NCBI GenBank assembly: GCA_000697475.1
Contig: JNEU01000756.1
Location: 62,001 to 126,000, forward strand
From: Lichtheimia corymbifera B2541
Lineage: Eukaryota; Mucoromycota; Mucoromycetes; Mucorales; Lichtheimiaceae
DNA length: 64,000 nucleotides
Direction: 5' to 3'
The notes beneath the pieces are model-generated. The model did not search any database. It was given only the letters and a program-made list of their open reading frames with translations, and was not told where the DNA came from. Of the stretch, positions 1 through 12,971 are shown piece by piece. The position numbers were made by a program, and so were the translations under genes. Each line of letters starts with the position of its first letter. The first letter of the stretch is position 1.

Positions 1-66
1 GACGGATATATCTTGTGAAGGAGAAACGTCGATCATGTCAACGTCGTCGTGATCTTGGTTGGACAT
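1..66 (-). CDS. 5' end of an unidentified protein-coding gene (truncated by window edge)
   Basis: On the minus strand an ATG at 66 opens a frame that stays open to the window edge, 22 codons. The predicted start is acidic and begins MSNQDHDDVDMIDVSP. No domain is visible in so short a piece, so no function is offered. It would be transcribed away from the UCH37-like gene at 657, and the roughly 590 bp between them would act as a shared divergent promoter. It could be a chance ORF, but the acidic composition resembles a disordered N-terminus. Confidence 0.45.
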   Translation of the reverse strand, partial: MSNQDHDDVDMIDVSPSQDISV

Positions 67-656
67 ATTGGGCAAGGCGCGTGAAAAAGGAAATGTAAGA
101 AAAAATGACCCGCGTACCGCGTTTGGCGCCCAAGCTAATTTTTGTACAGCGACTCACGTGATCAAGCCATGAATTAGGCAATGCACCTTCCACACAAACC
201 ATGCTATACATCCATTAGATTCAATTCGTTTCTGGACAAGATAACAGGATATAAAGTAATTACTGTATTGCACCATTGATTGTATAACGTATATAATTAA
301 TGACTGATGTATTATATTAAAAGAAGATGCTTAAACATTGTACACTTTTTTTATGATCTGCATAATTATTCAATAAGTATCCATCTTGAGATGCCTTTAT
401 TCAAAGGATTGGTTGCATTACAGAGATATCATTGTCTACATGATGATGATGCTGACAACAAGCAGCGGGCGTTGGGGACAAATTGAAACTCCTATCTATG
501 CTTGGTACGTGTCGGTTGACGCTTGCATTCGGCTCTTTGTGCTTTTCCTATTTTCGCCTTCCATTGTAAGTGACAGGATCGATGCCTTTCGACGTGATCT
601 TGCCCATAGGAGCATAGTGCCTCTAACGATATATCCAATGGTATCGTAGATTCAAC
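67..656. other. Intergenic spacer, probable divergent promoter region
   Basis: This spacer separates the truncated minus-strand gene from the plus-strand UCH37-like gene. It is AT-rich, and an open frame at 386-649 has no recognisable domain. I see no RNA gene or repeat in it. Confidence 0.4.
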
Positions 657-1960
657 ATGTCAGAAGCTGGAAATTGGTGTCTGATCGAGAGTGACCCTGG
701 TAAGAAGAGTGGTTTGAAGGTACCTGTCCTGGTGGGTTATACTAATATGTTCCTGCTAGGCGTCTTTACTGAGCTTATCTCTGGCATGGGTGTCAAAGGA
801 GTTCAAGTGGAAGAAGTATGGAGTCTTGATGAATCCCTTATGGAACAATTAAAGTAAGCATCGACAAAAGATATCTATCTCGTGTGCAATGTTACTGATA
901 ACACACGACCAACTAGACCGGTGTTGGGCTTAATTTTCTTATTCAAATGGCAAGGAGCGCAACCATCACCTGCAACCGAAGGCGAGCAACATCCAACCGA
1001 CCATATCTTTTTCGCAAACCAAGTCATCAACAATGCATGTGCTACTCAAGCGATCCTATCGATTTTATTGAACCGTGATGATATCGATCTTGGTCAAGAA
1101 TTAAGTAGTTTCAAGGAATTCACCGCCGAGTTTCCACCGGATGTAAGTATTCAAGTTATTGGAACGAGAAGGCGGCTGGTATTGATGACAGTGGGGTAGA
1201 TGAAAGGTCTTGCTATTTCCAACAGTGACTTGATCCGCTCAGTACACAACAGCTTTGCACGATCCGATCCTTTCTTTGAAGAGATGCAGGAAGCCAAAGG
1301 AAACAAGGACGAGGATGTTTACCATTTCATTGCCTACTTACCTATCCACGGTGCATTATACGAATTGGATGGCTTAAGTCGTGGTCCTGTTCATCTGGGT
1401 AAATGCATATTCCGTTTCTCCATGTTTACTCAGATCCTCTTTGATCTCACTGATGTATCATCGTAATAGGTGCATGTACCGAGGATGATTGGGTACAAAA
1501 GGCAAATGCAGCGATCATGAGCCGTATGGAGCGATATGGTGGGAGCGAGCTACATTTCAGTCTGATGGCATTAACAAGGGATCGAATTGAGCTACTCCAA
1601 GAGCAGATTGAAGAAACGGATGGTTTACTCCTCTCTTTGCCCGACGATGCTGACAATGAGCGAGCAAGATTGAATGCAGAACGCGGTGATTTAGAGCACA
1701 AATTACAATTGGAAAAGGAAAAGAGAAAACGATGGCATGTAAGTGATTTGGTCCTGAATTAAGTTTATGGGAAAAAAGGCTAATGTCTTAATTTGTAGAG
1801 AGAAAATCTATTGAGAAAGCACAACTTTATTCCAATGATCCACGACTTACTTCGGATGCTCGGTGAACGCAATGAACTTAAGCCATTGATCGATCGTGCA
1901 AAGGAGAAAGCGACTGAACGTGCTGCTCAGAGATCCCAGAAAGCTCAACAACAACAATAA
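657..1960 (+). CDS. UCHL5: Ubiquitin carboxyl-terminal hydrolase, UCH37/UCHL5 family
   Basis: This is a cysteine protease that removes ubiquitin. Family members are proteasome-associated (S. pombe Uch2, human UCH37). Six exons (657-699, 760-853, 917-1142, 1200-1398, 1470-1738, 1799-1960) join without frame errors to about 330 residues, the usual family length. The UCH domain starts at residue 5 ([16 protein letters not shown]). The oxyanion Gln is about residue 81, the nucleophile Cys about 87 (NNACATQ), the His about 163 (YHFIAY) and the Asp about 178 (LYELDGL), nearly the same numbers as in human UCH37. A coiled-coil region follows, then the C-terminal ULD-like tail (RRKHN-type motif, [13 protein letters not shown]), which in the family mediates proteasome or INO80 binding. 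All catalytic residues are present, so activity is expected. Confidence 0.95.
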
Positions 1961-2361
1961 GATTATCTGCACATGACATCCATTATTATAGTCACTATTG
2001 AAATGCATTAAAGATCACCACCACATATCGACATCTCGGCCCTGTTATGCATCGTGTTAAAATGCAGCTACATGTATTATGTATTCCGCTCCATTGATAG
2101 ATCTCTGGGATAATAAAGTATTGGATCGCACAACATATTCTGGATATTGCTCCAATTGAGGAAAGTGGATTGGCGGATTTGGGTGTGACACGAACTACGT
2201 TGCGATCCAGACCTGATGATTTGCCTGTAAGTTTGGTTTTATGATGCAACCTGTGCTTTCACAAAGAAGGCTGCATGTCGATTGGTTAAACTTTACCCGA
2301 GAATCAAAAAGCATTAAAGGTGGGGCAAAGTGAGTAATGAATCCATGTCTCTTGCTCCGCC
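1961..2361. other. Intergenic spacer with a short coding-like stretch
   Basis: This 400-bp spacer lies between the UCH37-like gene and the MFS gene. On the plus strand, 2122-2250 is an open stretch reading ILDIAPIEESGLADLGV and onward, which meets a good donor-like GTAAGT at 2227. It lacks a clear start codon and I do not recognise it. It may be a 5' exon, a decayed exon or chance. Confidence 0.3.
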
Positions 2362-4452
2362 ATGATTACTCCACCCTCGGCTACGGCTGTTACCACCACA
2401 GCAACACAAGAGAGGCCGCTCCCATATCGACAACTTTTGATCCTATGCGGGTGTCGTTTTTCGGTATGTGCTCATGTCGCCATTGCCATGTCGCGATTAG
2501 CTTACGCTTATGTCTACTTCAGGAACCGATAAGCTTCACGGTGATTTTGCCATTCATAATATTTGTATGTCCCACCCATAACATCTCATACAATTATAGT
2601 AACACCGCATGCAAACAATAGATGATCCGGGATTTCGACATCACTGAAGAGAAGAATGTTGGTTACTATGCTGGAATGATCACTTCAGCATTCGCTATGG
2701 CACAATTGATGACTGGTAATGCACCACATGATTATAGTAGGATTATGATGCAATGATACAAATCGCTGATCACGATTGACAGGCATCTCATGGGGCATGC
2801 TATCTGATCGTATCGGAAGACGTCCAGTGATCTTGATGGGTACAGCAGGCGCTATGACTAGCATCTTACTTTTCGGATTATCAAAGTCATTTGCATGGGC
2901 GCTCATCTCCCGTAGTCTTTGTGGATTGCTGGTTAGTAATGATATACACCTTGATGCGATTATCCCCTTAACACAATATCTGTATAGAACGGCAATGTGG
3001 GTGTGCTCAAGTCCATGGTGTCAGAAATCACAATCCACAATTCAGAAGAACAACGAGCCCGTGCCTTTACTTATTTGCCCCTTATTTACGGCCTCGGAAG
3101 CATAATCGGACCCGCAATGGGAGGTAATATGCATTTGCTGCTGAATGTAATGTATATATTCAGGGAGACTCACCATGTATGTATATGCACCTTTAGGTCT
3201 CTTGTCCAATCCTGTCAGAAATTTCCCTTCAATCTTTGGACGTGGTGGATTCATTACTGATTTCTTCACCGAATACCCGTACTTTTTACCATGTTTCATT
3301 TCAGCAATGATATGCGCAATCAGCCTTACATTTGGATACTTTTATCTGGATGAAACGTTGTCGACCGTGATGAAAAAGGAGGAGGAAGAACCACTCATTC
3401 AAAACAACCCTTCTGATGATGGTTACCGCACGTTTGAGGAAAATCAACGTCTTTCAGCATCATCACCAACGCCTACACTCCCTGATGAATCTCGTCCACC
3501 ACCCACATTTCGAGAAGTCATTACTCCAGCCGTACGTGCTATCAGTATATCATATGCGCTTTTTTCTTTCCAAGCTATTTACTATGACGGTGAGTAATAA
3601 CTGCAAGGATGGATTTTCACACGCTATCTTATGGCTGATACACACATGTACACACTATTTAGAGCTCTTTCCAATCTGGTCAGCAAGTCCACGGAACAAT
3701 GGTGGTCTTGGCTACAGAGCTGATGAAATAGGAATTGCATTGGCATATTGCGGTATCGTCACTTTGATTCTACAGCTATTCTTCCTACCCAAGCTCACTG
3801 CACGATTCGGCGTCTTGCGATTGTATCGATTTGTGCTAGCAGGTTGCATACCATTATACTTTATGCAAGGATACGTTCGGTGGTTTTACGAGATCCCTGA
3901 TCTTCATGGTGCCAGACAAACAAAGTTTTGGGTGTGGGTGGGCATCCTTGTCACAGCAACTTTCAGGACATGCTATCATTCAATATCATATACGGCATGT
4001 ACAATTCTTGTGAACAACGGAGCAAAACGTTTAAACACTTTGGGGACCGTCAATGGCTTTGCTCAATGTAAGTTTACAGCAGTACGAATGAATATAAGCT
4101 GATATATAAAGGTCAAATACAGGTTGTGGAAGCGCTATGCGTGCGCTAGGACCAGCAACATGTGGCATGATATGGTCAGCGTAAGTTTACATGACATCCG
4201 ATGGAATTGACATCTATTATTACGTATATTAACCCCTGCATATGATATTTTGCCACAAATAGATCTTTAGGTGCGTCGTGGCTTCCTTATGATATACGGG
4301 TGCATATCTCATGGACGGTGCTCACACTGGTTGGCATCCTCACGTACTACTCGAGTACACGATTAAATCCTGCCGATTATGAAAAGTCGAAGTTTGTATC
4401 TCGTGAGGATGAGATTGCTCAAGATGACGAGGCCTGTGTAACCCATCGTTGA
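2362..4452 (+). CDS. Major facilitator superfamily transporter, DHA1-like (YCR023C / zinc-induced-facilitator type)
   Basis: This is a polytopic membrane transporter, and the substrate cannot be read from sequence. Nine exons (2362-2463, 2523-2564, 2622-2715, 2783-2931, 2988-3123, 3197-3589, 3663-4067, 4123-4180, 4263-4452) join in phase to about 522 residues with roughly 12 hydrophobic segments. The MFS A-motif is intact between TM2 and TM3 (GMLSDRIGRRPVIL). Also typical are RFSEPISF in TM1, the TM4 pattern SRSLCGLLNGN, and YDELFPIW at the start of the second half. A charged loop near the middle (KKEEEEPLIQ) separates the two six-helix halves, as usual. The start at 2362 gives a short N-terminus ending in PLPYRQLLIL directly before TM1. 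The closest remembered group is fungal YCR023C-like and plant ZIFL proteins. Drug or metal-chelate export is only an inference. Confidence 0.9.
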
Positions 4453-5198
4453 GCATATTTACGAAACAGTATCTTTCTTCATACATACCCATACAAAAAG
4501 GCACATGTAATACCATGAATAAAGGATAGACTGATCTAATACTGTATATATATATATTGTTGTCATGGAAACCTACAATGCAACATACTGTGATGTGGCG
4601 AAGAATGCATAATGGTGGTAGTACCAGGACCTCTCCTATTCGTCGCAACGGAAAAGAATATTGCTTCTCGTTTTGAGAGTTACATTGTACTCATAAATTC
4701 CACATTCATGATTGTACCGGGTAAATGCAAAGACAGCCCTTTATTGTTTTGTATTATTGACTATGAACTATCCACTTGTATTTAATGCGTTGTCTGTGCA
4801 TCCACTGTGTAACTCAGCAGGGGCCTTCGGAATAAACCAGATCGGCGAGCAAAGAGATGTATAGTATAAATGATTACTTTCCTTACAAATCGATCACGGG
4901 ATTGTAATAGCAATAGCGTTAGCACATGATAGCTTGAACACGAATGTCCACGTGCAAATGGTTGGGTCCATTCTTATCAGCTGGTAATAATAATTGGTGG
5001 AATTGGAACAGTCTGGGAGAAGTATACACACGCTTTACATGTTGCACATACAGCGAAAAAATAATCTTGTCCTTTTTGAGTGGATGGTGCATCGTCAAGC
5101 AACGCATCTCTTTCTTTCTGCTATTGTCACTTTTTTCTTTTGTATTATACAGTCCTTGACACATACACACCCCCAAACGGCCCACCCTTTCAACGACA
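4453..5198. other. Intergenic spacer, promoter of the Sel1-repeat gene
   Basis: This 746-bp spacer is AT-rich, with TATATATATAT at about 4546. It becomes pyrimidine-rich just before the start codon at 5199 (TTTCTTTCTGCTATTG, TTTTTTCTTTTG). I see no gene or RNA in it. Confidence 0.4.
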
Positions 5199-7770
5199 AT
5201 GCCCGAAAACGGAGTTCCTCGCAAGTCGTTGTCTTTCTTTCTTTCCTCCAATCGAACAGTAGACAATGCCAATCAATCGACAAGCAGAATCCGTGCATTG
5301 GGACGAGCAGTGTCCATAGTGAATGCAAGCAACAATACAACACGCAACAGCAGCGAATCTCAAGAGGGTGGCGAATCGGAATCTTCAACAGTCGAGAGCC
5401 CGACACAACGGCTTTCTTTCCGTGTCCTTAACCCAGACCCACACACCAGTACAAGCAGCACTGATAGCAGCAGAATCAACAATGACAGCGCTTATGACAA
5501 TGAAGATGATGAAATAGTGGAAGAGATTCATTATAAGCAAGATGAGGATGAGATTCATTTACAAGAGAAAACAATGATATCCGAAGACGAGATGAACAAA
5601 GAGGAACCAACAACAACGACACCACAAGCACCACCACCAACACCTTTGCATGCGTTATCAACACCACCCACTACCGAGTCATCATCATCTTCTCCCGATA
5701 TGAAAAAGACACCGGGTGATATTGGAGGAAAGCCGAGGTATTCTCAAGGATGGAAGATAATCGGCAGTACACCAGAAGAGGATGAACTACAACAACAACC
5801 CTATCAACGGCATTCTAAAGTGATGGAATTGGAAGAATCATTACCACCTACACCACAGCTTACAACCAATAGACCACGCGTGAGCTTTGATACAATGCAG
5901 AACTCATCTGATGGTGGGTCATCAGCTTCGCCCCTGTCACCAACATCACCAACCATGTTCCCAATGTATCCACAGCAACAACAATCTCCTGTCATTTACC
6001 AGGATCCCCGTCGGCTGAGACATCCGCCACGTACAACACGAAGTCGTCCTATGGCATTCATTCAACAACAACAACAACAACAACAACACCTTCCTCTTCC
6101 TCCACGTCAATCATTCACTTCCACTTATGGTCATTTTATCTCTTCTTCTTCATCGTCATTGATATCACCACGAGCATCCATCAACACTGCAAGAAAGATA
6201 CAACAACATCCCATCACTCAATCAAAGTATGCAAAAGCGTCGTACAGCCTGACAAATCATCCAGATGCAATCAAGACATATCGTTCAATGGCCGAGAAGA
6301 CACGAGATCCTATTGTTCAGCTCAGCTATGCAAAATATCTTCTTGAGATTGCTGACCTGTACGACGGTCAACAACACACATCAAATGATGCAACATGTAG
6401 CTCCACAAGTGTATCATCAACAACATCACAACGGCTTTCACTCGATGGGTATGATCCAGCAAATACAACTACATCACGCACATCTTTGGATACAATTCGC
6501 TCAGCGCCATCCTTATCAACAGCACCCACGCATCGATTGAGTGACGCTAGTCGACGCAAAAAGAAAATGTTACAGGATGAAGGTGTGCGATGGATCAAGT
6601 TATTGGCCAAGCAGAATGTGGGAGAAGCAGCTTATTTGCAAGCTCGATGGTTGGACCGTGGCGAATATGGTTTCTCAAAGAACCCCACCAAGGCATTCAA
6701 GCTCTACAAAGTGGCAGCTGCTGAGTTTGTACCCGAAGCTATGTATCAAGTGGGCAGATCTTACGAAAGGTCGGGCAACACAATGCAAGCCTTGTCAAAC
6801 TATCAAGGGGCTGCCGAAAAGGACATAGTTCAAGCTATTTATGTAAGTTTATGGTATGCAACATCTGATAATATCATCATCTCATTTGTATTATGTATAG
6901 CGAATGGCAAGGATCCATCTTCTCGGTGAACTGGGTCAACGACGCAACACTTTTCTTGGGTTGGAGCTATTAACGCAGGCCGTTGATCGTGCTACGGAAC
7001 AGTGTCCCGAACCTCCTTATCTTCTTGGCTTAATTTTGACCAGTGCATATCCCAAGGTGGAATTATCCACGTGAGTATACATACAACATCATCTGCTATG
7101 GAGAATAACACATTGATGTCATTACCTATGTAGTGAGCTTATTCATCGATATGGAGGAGAATTAGCTGCATTGCGTCATATTGAGCATGCTGCTCAGCTT
7201 GGTTATGGTCCTGCTCAGTCGAGAATCGCATACATTTATGAACATGGTCTCTATGGTGCTCCTATGCATTTCGCAAAGAGTTTTGGATATTATGATATGG
7301 CTGCACGAGAACACAATTCCCCTCAAGCCATGTTGGGTCTTAGTCGTCTTTACAATCGTGGTTGCCGTGGACCCGCTGATATACTCACAGAAGAGGAGAG
7401 GCTTGCACGTGACGTCTCTGAATGGTTGTCTGCTACGACACGCAATGAAGATGCAGCTTTCAGGTGGTGCGAAAAAGCAGCTGATAAAGGATTGGATGAG
7501 GCCGTGTTTCTGTTAGGGTATGTATGTGGAAACCTTGAGTATGGTGATGGTGATCTCATGAATTTTTTTTCTTTGATCCATAGCTGGTACTACGAAACAG
7601 GCGTAGGCGTACTGAGGGATTATGAACGTGCAAAGCAATTATACCATAAAGCTGCGAACAAGGGCCATCAAGGCGCTGTAGAACGGCTTCAAAAAGCAAA
7701 TTCAATGACACGACAGCAGCATGAGAGCACCAAACGCAATATCCGCACTTCAAGTTGTGTCCTCATGTAG
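5199..7770 (+). CDS. Sel1-repeat protein, Chs4/Skt5-type chitin synthase activator with CAAX box
   Basis: Family members (S. cerevisiae Skt5/Chs4) bind and activate chitin synthase at the plasma membrane. Four exons (5199-6842, 6901-7070, 7134-7517, 7584-7770) give about 794 residues. The first 340 or so residues are low complexity (Ser/Thr/Pro runs, poly-Gln near residue 290) and probably disordered. From about residue 350 there is a string of Sel1-like helical repeats of about 36 residues, for example YLQARWLDRGEYGFSKN, AMYQVGRSYERSGN, RIAYIYEHGLYGAP and LLGWYYETGVGVLRDYE. The protein ends in CVLM, a good CAAX prenylation box, as in Skt5. The neighbours give no further clue. The paralogue type (Skt5 or Shc1) cannot be told. 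Confidence 0.87.
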
Positions 7771-8070
7771 ATATAGCAACAACAACATGCTATGTAGAGC
7801 AAGGATTACAACGACACTATGCATTAGGTCAACACTACACTATGTACGAATACAATTAGAACCCCGTATTTTGTTATGTCAATCCAATATATTCGATGCA
7901 CACTTGTAAAGCAATGATGGATGTGTTGACCGACTTTTACATGTCTAAACCAATGTGCCTTTATTACATACATGATATCCATCTCTTTTTTTCTTTTGTA
8001 CAAATTGGGTTTGGAAAAGGGTGTTTTCTAGTAAATGGACGAGGAATGGATGGATGGGTCTCCGTTATTT
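7771..8070. other. Convergent intergenic spacer (3' ends of two genes)
   Basis: This 300-bp spacer lies between the stop codons of the Chs4-like and Clu1 genes. It must contain both polyadenylation regions. Several T-rich and AT-rich stretches are present (TTTTTTTCTTTTG at about 7984). I see nothing else. Confidence 0.4.
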
Positions 8071-11000
8071 TTAGCGACGCTTCTTTTGAGCACTCTTCTT
8101 TTTGCCCTTGCGTGCACCATTGCTCTTGGGTGCTTCACCGTTGATATACTGCAAAACTTGATCGATAGGCATCTCACCTCGGTGCATTTGCGAAGGAGCA
8201 GCATTTGCGGTAGGACCAGAGACACGTGCCTGACTTTCTGCAATTTGAGCTTGCTGTCGCATACGTTGTGCCTGAAAATGACAAAGGAGTGTGTGAGTGA
8301 GAATGAGCATGGTTTGTATCATCAATATAGCATTGTTTCGAAACCTACAGTCAACACAGCATTAGAGGTCAACTCCTTGAGCCACATGTCACTTTCTTTG
8401 GTTCGTGGATCTTCAGCACCGAGCTAGAAACAACACCTTTTTGTTAGTTTTCCATTGACATTTCCTTTTAACATCCAACACAAATATGTACCTTCTTTTC
8501 AAAAACGCCAAATGCCAAACGTTCCGCCTCCAAAGCCTTTCCAAATTGACCTTGAAGGGTATATGCCTTTGCAAGCACATGGTAACCGGTAGCTGTAAGA
8601 ACGTGCTCCTTGCCAAGAATGGTTTCTTGTGTATTGCATGCACGCTCAAAGAATTGAGTGCTCAAAGGATAATCACGAAGGGATTGTAACATGACACCGG
8701 CATTATTCTATAATATATTAGTTAGCATATGCAGCTTGCTTGCAAAAAGCAGCAACTTACATCGGCAGTAGCAGAATCGGGGTGACCAGGACCAAAGAGG
8801 AGATCCCAATAATAGAGTGCGTGGCGAATGTAGCGGAGAGCAAGCTTAGTACGACCAGCTGCATGCTCAAAGAGACCAAGGTTGAGCTATATAGATGGTT
8901 AGTATATATACATAAGCGATCGATTATCATGTACATACATAATGATGAACAGTCTCAGGATGATCAACACCGTTGGTGCGTTCAGCTGCAATAACTGCCT
9001 TGCGTTGAAGATCCAAAGCAGCTTCCCTATCTTCACTGTGATGGTAAATCATGGCGAGAGTTGCATAGCACTTGCTCGTTTCAGGATGCAAAAAGCCATA
9101 GGTCTGTTCATGCAATGTCAAGGACTCAAGCAACAACTCCAAACCAAGTTGACGGTGGCCTTGGGCCAAGCTCATCTTGCCAGCTTCAAAGGTTTCCTCA
9201 GCAAACAAGCTCTGTTTCCCCCAGTTAATATTGAATCATATCCCCTTCTCCTATACCATGTACTTACTCTGGAAGATGCTTGCTTGACAGTAGGCATAAG
9301 ATTTTGGACATCTTCAGGAAGGAAGGTATTGACACGATACTTTGGCTTGTTAGCTTCTTCCTTGGCAGCAGCCTTCTTGCTCTTTTTGGCCTTGGCGCCT
9401 GGTTGTTGTTGAGCTTGCTGAGCCTTGCGGATTCTTGCTTGTTCAGCAACCATAGCTTCATGTTCATTATGATCGTAAGCATGGAAACGGTAGTCGCGGG
9501 CTTCCAATTGGACACCAACACGCAAACAAATCTCACGAAGAGTAGGCACAGGCTTGATCTTGCTGAGGAAGTCATCATCAAGCTTATAACGGAAACGGAG
9601 CAACACTTGACGCTTGACAATGCTCTCAAGCATGGATGGAGTAAGCTTAGCCCATTCAATGTCATTACGAGAAGCGCTGTCAGGGATATCAGGCTTAGGC
9701 TTGGGGTTGAGCTGGTTGCCAAGGAGACAGTTGAAGAAGTGTGCGACGCAAGCACGAATTTCATCGACCTTGCAGTTGTGCAAGTACTTGCGGAGCAAAC
9801 GCTTGCAAACACGAGTAATCATTTCTTGAATTGCCAACTCTTGGATGTGCTCGATACGCTTATCCTCGCTGATAGACACCAACTGAGCAATCTTGCCAAG
9901 ATAACGCATATTGATACCACGACGATGCATAGCCTTGGTCAAAGCTTCACCATCCAAAGGAGAAACAGCATAGGATGCAAAATCAAGCACAAGACTGGGA
10001 ATAACTTCATCGTTCAAAAACTTGGATGCATCACGCACAGTTTGTTCTTCTTCCTTGACAATGGCAGAGTCGGCACCACCAGCTAATTTGGCAGCGGTGA
10101 AAACATCAGGGTTGAAGGACAACTTGAATTCAGTAACGTCAATCTTGATGTCCTCTTCTTCTTCAGCATCCTTCTTGTCGCCTTCAGCATCCTCCTTCTT
10201 TTCATCCTCAGCATCCTTCTTTTCGTCCTTCTTCTCTTCATCCTTCTTCTCTTCAACAGCTGGCTTGTTTTGTTCACGCTCCTTCTTCACTTCCTCAGTC
10301 TTAGCCTTGACCCATTCACGGAATTTGTGTTCCCAATACAAGCTGATAAGCTCAGGACGCAACAAGGTCATCTTGTGGGGATATGCTGGCATATCAGGCT
10401 TATCCTCATTGCATTCCTTCTCTTGGAATTCGATGTCAACAGGGTTGGTGCGATAAAGATCAAGCATGTAACGGCGACCGTCAGCACCCAACAAGCCCTT
10501 GGTTTCCATGGAAGTGTGCAACTTGACTTCATTGCCCTTTTCATCCACAACACCGTGTTCAGCAAGATGCAAAGACTTGACGATATCACGACCAATGGCA
10601 TCATGGAAAGTCTTATCAGCAAGGATCTCAACACCGTTGTCCACCGAGCCATACACAATGGTATTTTCTTCTGAGCGTCTAAAGATACCAGGCACAATGC
10701 TTTGGGCAATGACACGCACACCCTTGTAATCCACAATAACGGTGCCAAGAGTATACAAGTTGGTCGAGTCAATGCTGTTAAAGATACGAACACCTTCAAG
10801 ATCCTTGCCAGTGGCCACATGGGCAGCTTCATCACCACCCAACAAGTCGAATGATCCACGGCCATCATTGCCCTTGCTAAAGAAGATATTGTTGTAGACA
10901 TACATGTGCGACTCTTCGGGCTCAAGAGGATTCAAGGGGACAACAATGCCATTGACAACAGCCATTGCACCTCTTACAGCAGCATCAGTGAATTCGGCTT

Positions 11001-12386
11001 GGACCTTGTTGATCAAACGTTCACGTAACACACGTTCCTGAAGATTGGACTTTGGAAGTTCACGGTGCGATTGAAGTTCGTCATTCCAGTCACGCAAGGA
11101 TTCGACAGCATCTGAGCCAAAGTTGAGAAGGGGTTCAGCAGGTCGTGCGGGATCATAAGTATGTTCAGGTGCTTGAACCACCCATGGGTGAGCAGGGAAG
11201 TAGGTATTGGAGGGAAGCACTTCAAGCATGTGATGGCGAGTGATGAAATCTTGCAACTTGATGAAATTGGAAGCAAATTGACCGGAGATGTTTTGCAAGA
11301 GGGTGATCAAAGAATGAGCAAACACCTTCTTGTTGCTCTGCTTGCGAGAAGGATCAAAAGTGGATGTGTTGGAGTTGTTGACAAAGAATCCCTTAGTGCT
11401 GGCGGTGATATGCAAATTGTCATTCTCAAGAGTGGTCACTGCGAGATACAACAAATCACCCTGCAATCTGCGAGCATGGGGAACTGGGTTCCAACCAGAA
11501 AGTGCGATGCTTTTGAGACATTGTGGTGCCAAACGTTGGAAAGCTGAAGGAACGAAATCCGACAATTTGGATCGAGCGTTGATATCAGCACCTGTGAATG
11601 CGTGCTCAGGAATAGGCTCATCAGAGAACAAATCTTCGACCTTCTTTTCATTTTCAGGAACGATCTCTTCATCTATGACAACAATTAGCTCTTGCACCAT
11701 ACGCATATCCACATTGTCAACTTACCAATTTCGCCAGTGACAGCTGTCAAAAAGGAAATACCACCATCAATACCAGCAGCAGAAGGGTTCTGTTTGTATG
11801 GGCCACCCAATAAATCACGCAGACGGTTGATATGGATACGGACATCACGCTCGTTGTAAGGGGCTAGCATAATAATACACTTGTTAACACAAAATCACTC
11901 TCCAACCTAATTGCTTGTCATACCTTCCACCAATACCAAATCACTCTCGGTAGTCATGCCTTGTACCTCACCCAACTCGAGGAAATCATTCAGTACTTGG
12001 CCATTGAAAGCAAGATGGAAGCAAGAGTGAGCACAAGTCTCGGGTGACTCCATGATAGATTGCTTGATGTCATGAATGGTTTCACGTGGACTAGCCTATA
12101 TTTTACGTGTCAATCCCCATTACCAATATATCACTCATGATGGATGATGATGATATACTTACAATAATCTTGACACCTTCACCTTGACCATCAGGAAGCT
12201 TGATCGTCAACTGAAAAGTCTCCTCAGCAACCACTATACGTCAATGTTTATTGAGTTAAACCTTCTTTTGACACGCATATCATGTAGCTTGTTACCTTCT
12301 TCTGCGGCAGCTTGAGCAGCAGCAGGGTCCTCCAAAGTGTCAGTGGCATTGGCAGGTGGGATCTTTTGCTCGACGGAATCGGCCAT
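8071..12386 (-). CDS. CLU1: Clustered mitochondria protein Clu1 (TIF31/CLUH family)
   Basis: This is a large cytosolic protein needed for normal mitochondrial distribution. In other species it binds mRNAs for mitochondrial proteins and co-purifies with eIF3. The start at 12386 (MADSVEQK) is followed by four short exons (12296-12386, 12163-12233, 11924-12095, 11726-11863) encoding the ubiquitin-like CLU_N region (ETFQLTIKLPDGQGEGVKII). One exon of 2.4 kb (9268-11672) carries the CLU domain, and a set of smaller exons follows. The total is about 1,255 residues, close to yeast Clu1. A Lys/Glu-rich insert (EEKKDEEKKDEKK) lies after the CLU domain. The C-terminus has TPR repeats with the kinesin-light-chain-like pattern (HPETSKCYATLAMIYHH, HPDSATADNNAG) and a very basic end (KGKKKSAQKKRR). 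Confidence 0.95.
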
Positions 12387-12971
12387 GTTCTGGTTGCAAA
12401 GGCACAAGCAAGTAAGCGTCGTGGGCTGGGAAATAGTTCACGCAAATTCCATGTCCATGAAAGGGATGCTGTTCTCTTACTTTAGTGTTGAGGAAGGGAA
12501 AAAGCAAAAGCGAGGAAGCGGATTTGTTTTGCTTCGCCGGTTCTTTTTGGAGCGGTGTTAAGTGTGTTGCAGGCAGGGCACCAAATGGATGCTGTGGAAT
12601 CAAGGTGCGAAACAAAGAAGTAATTGAATATTGATCTTAACAATAAAGCCTGTTAGTGAATAGTAATTTGATTGAATATATAATCTGTCATTGACTTATG
12701 CCTTTATCCAAGCAAACACATCCATCATAAAATAAGATCTTGACCACATCAATTAAACTCTAGTATGAAATGTGTCAACATCTACCATGTGCGAGTCGAG
12801 CCCTCCAATTACATCGGAGCCAACCTTTAATTTCTCACACTTCAATGTTCCACAGTACCCGAGCTTAGCCGAAATATAGAATATATCACATTTTATGAGA
12901 TGCTGATAGGAACAATGTAAGTTATGGCATGGATATATGTAGATAAAAGGATGGGGAATGATTACTACAAA
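12387..12971. other. Intergenic spacer, Clu1 promoter side
   Basis: This 585-bp spacer lies between the Clu1 start codon and the stop codon of the CTL-like gene, both on the minus strand. The part next to Clu1 is pyrimidine-rich on the coding strand (CTTTTTCCCTTCCTC). No RNA gene or repeat is evident. Confidence 0.4.

Noticed and set aside
9280..10086. Long plus-strand frame opposite Clu1 (268 codons)
   Set aside because: It is antisense to a firmly identified exon and is explained by codon bias of the Clu1 coding strand.
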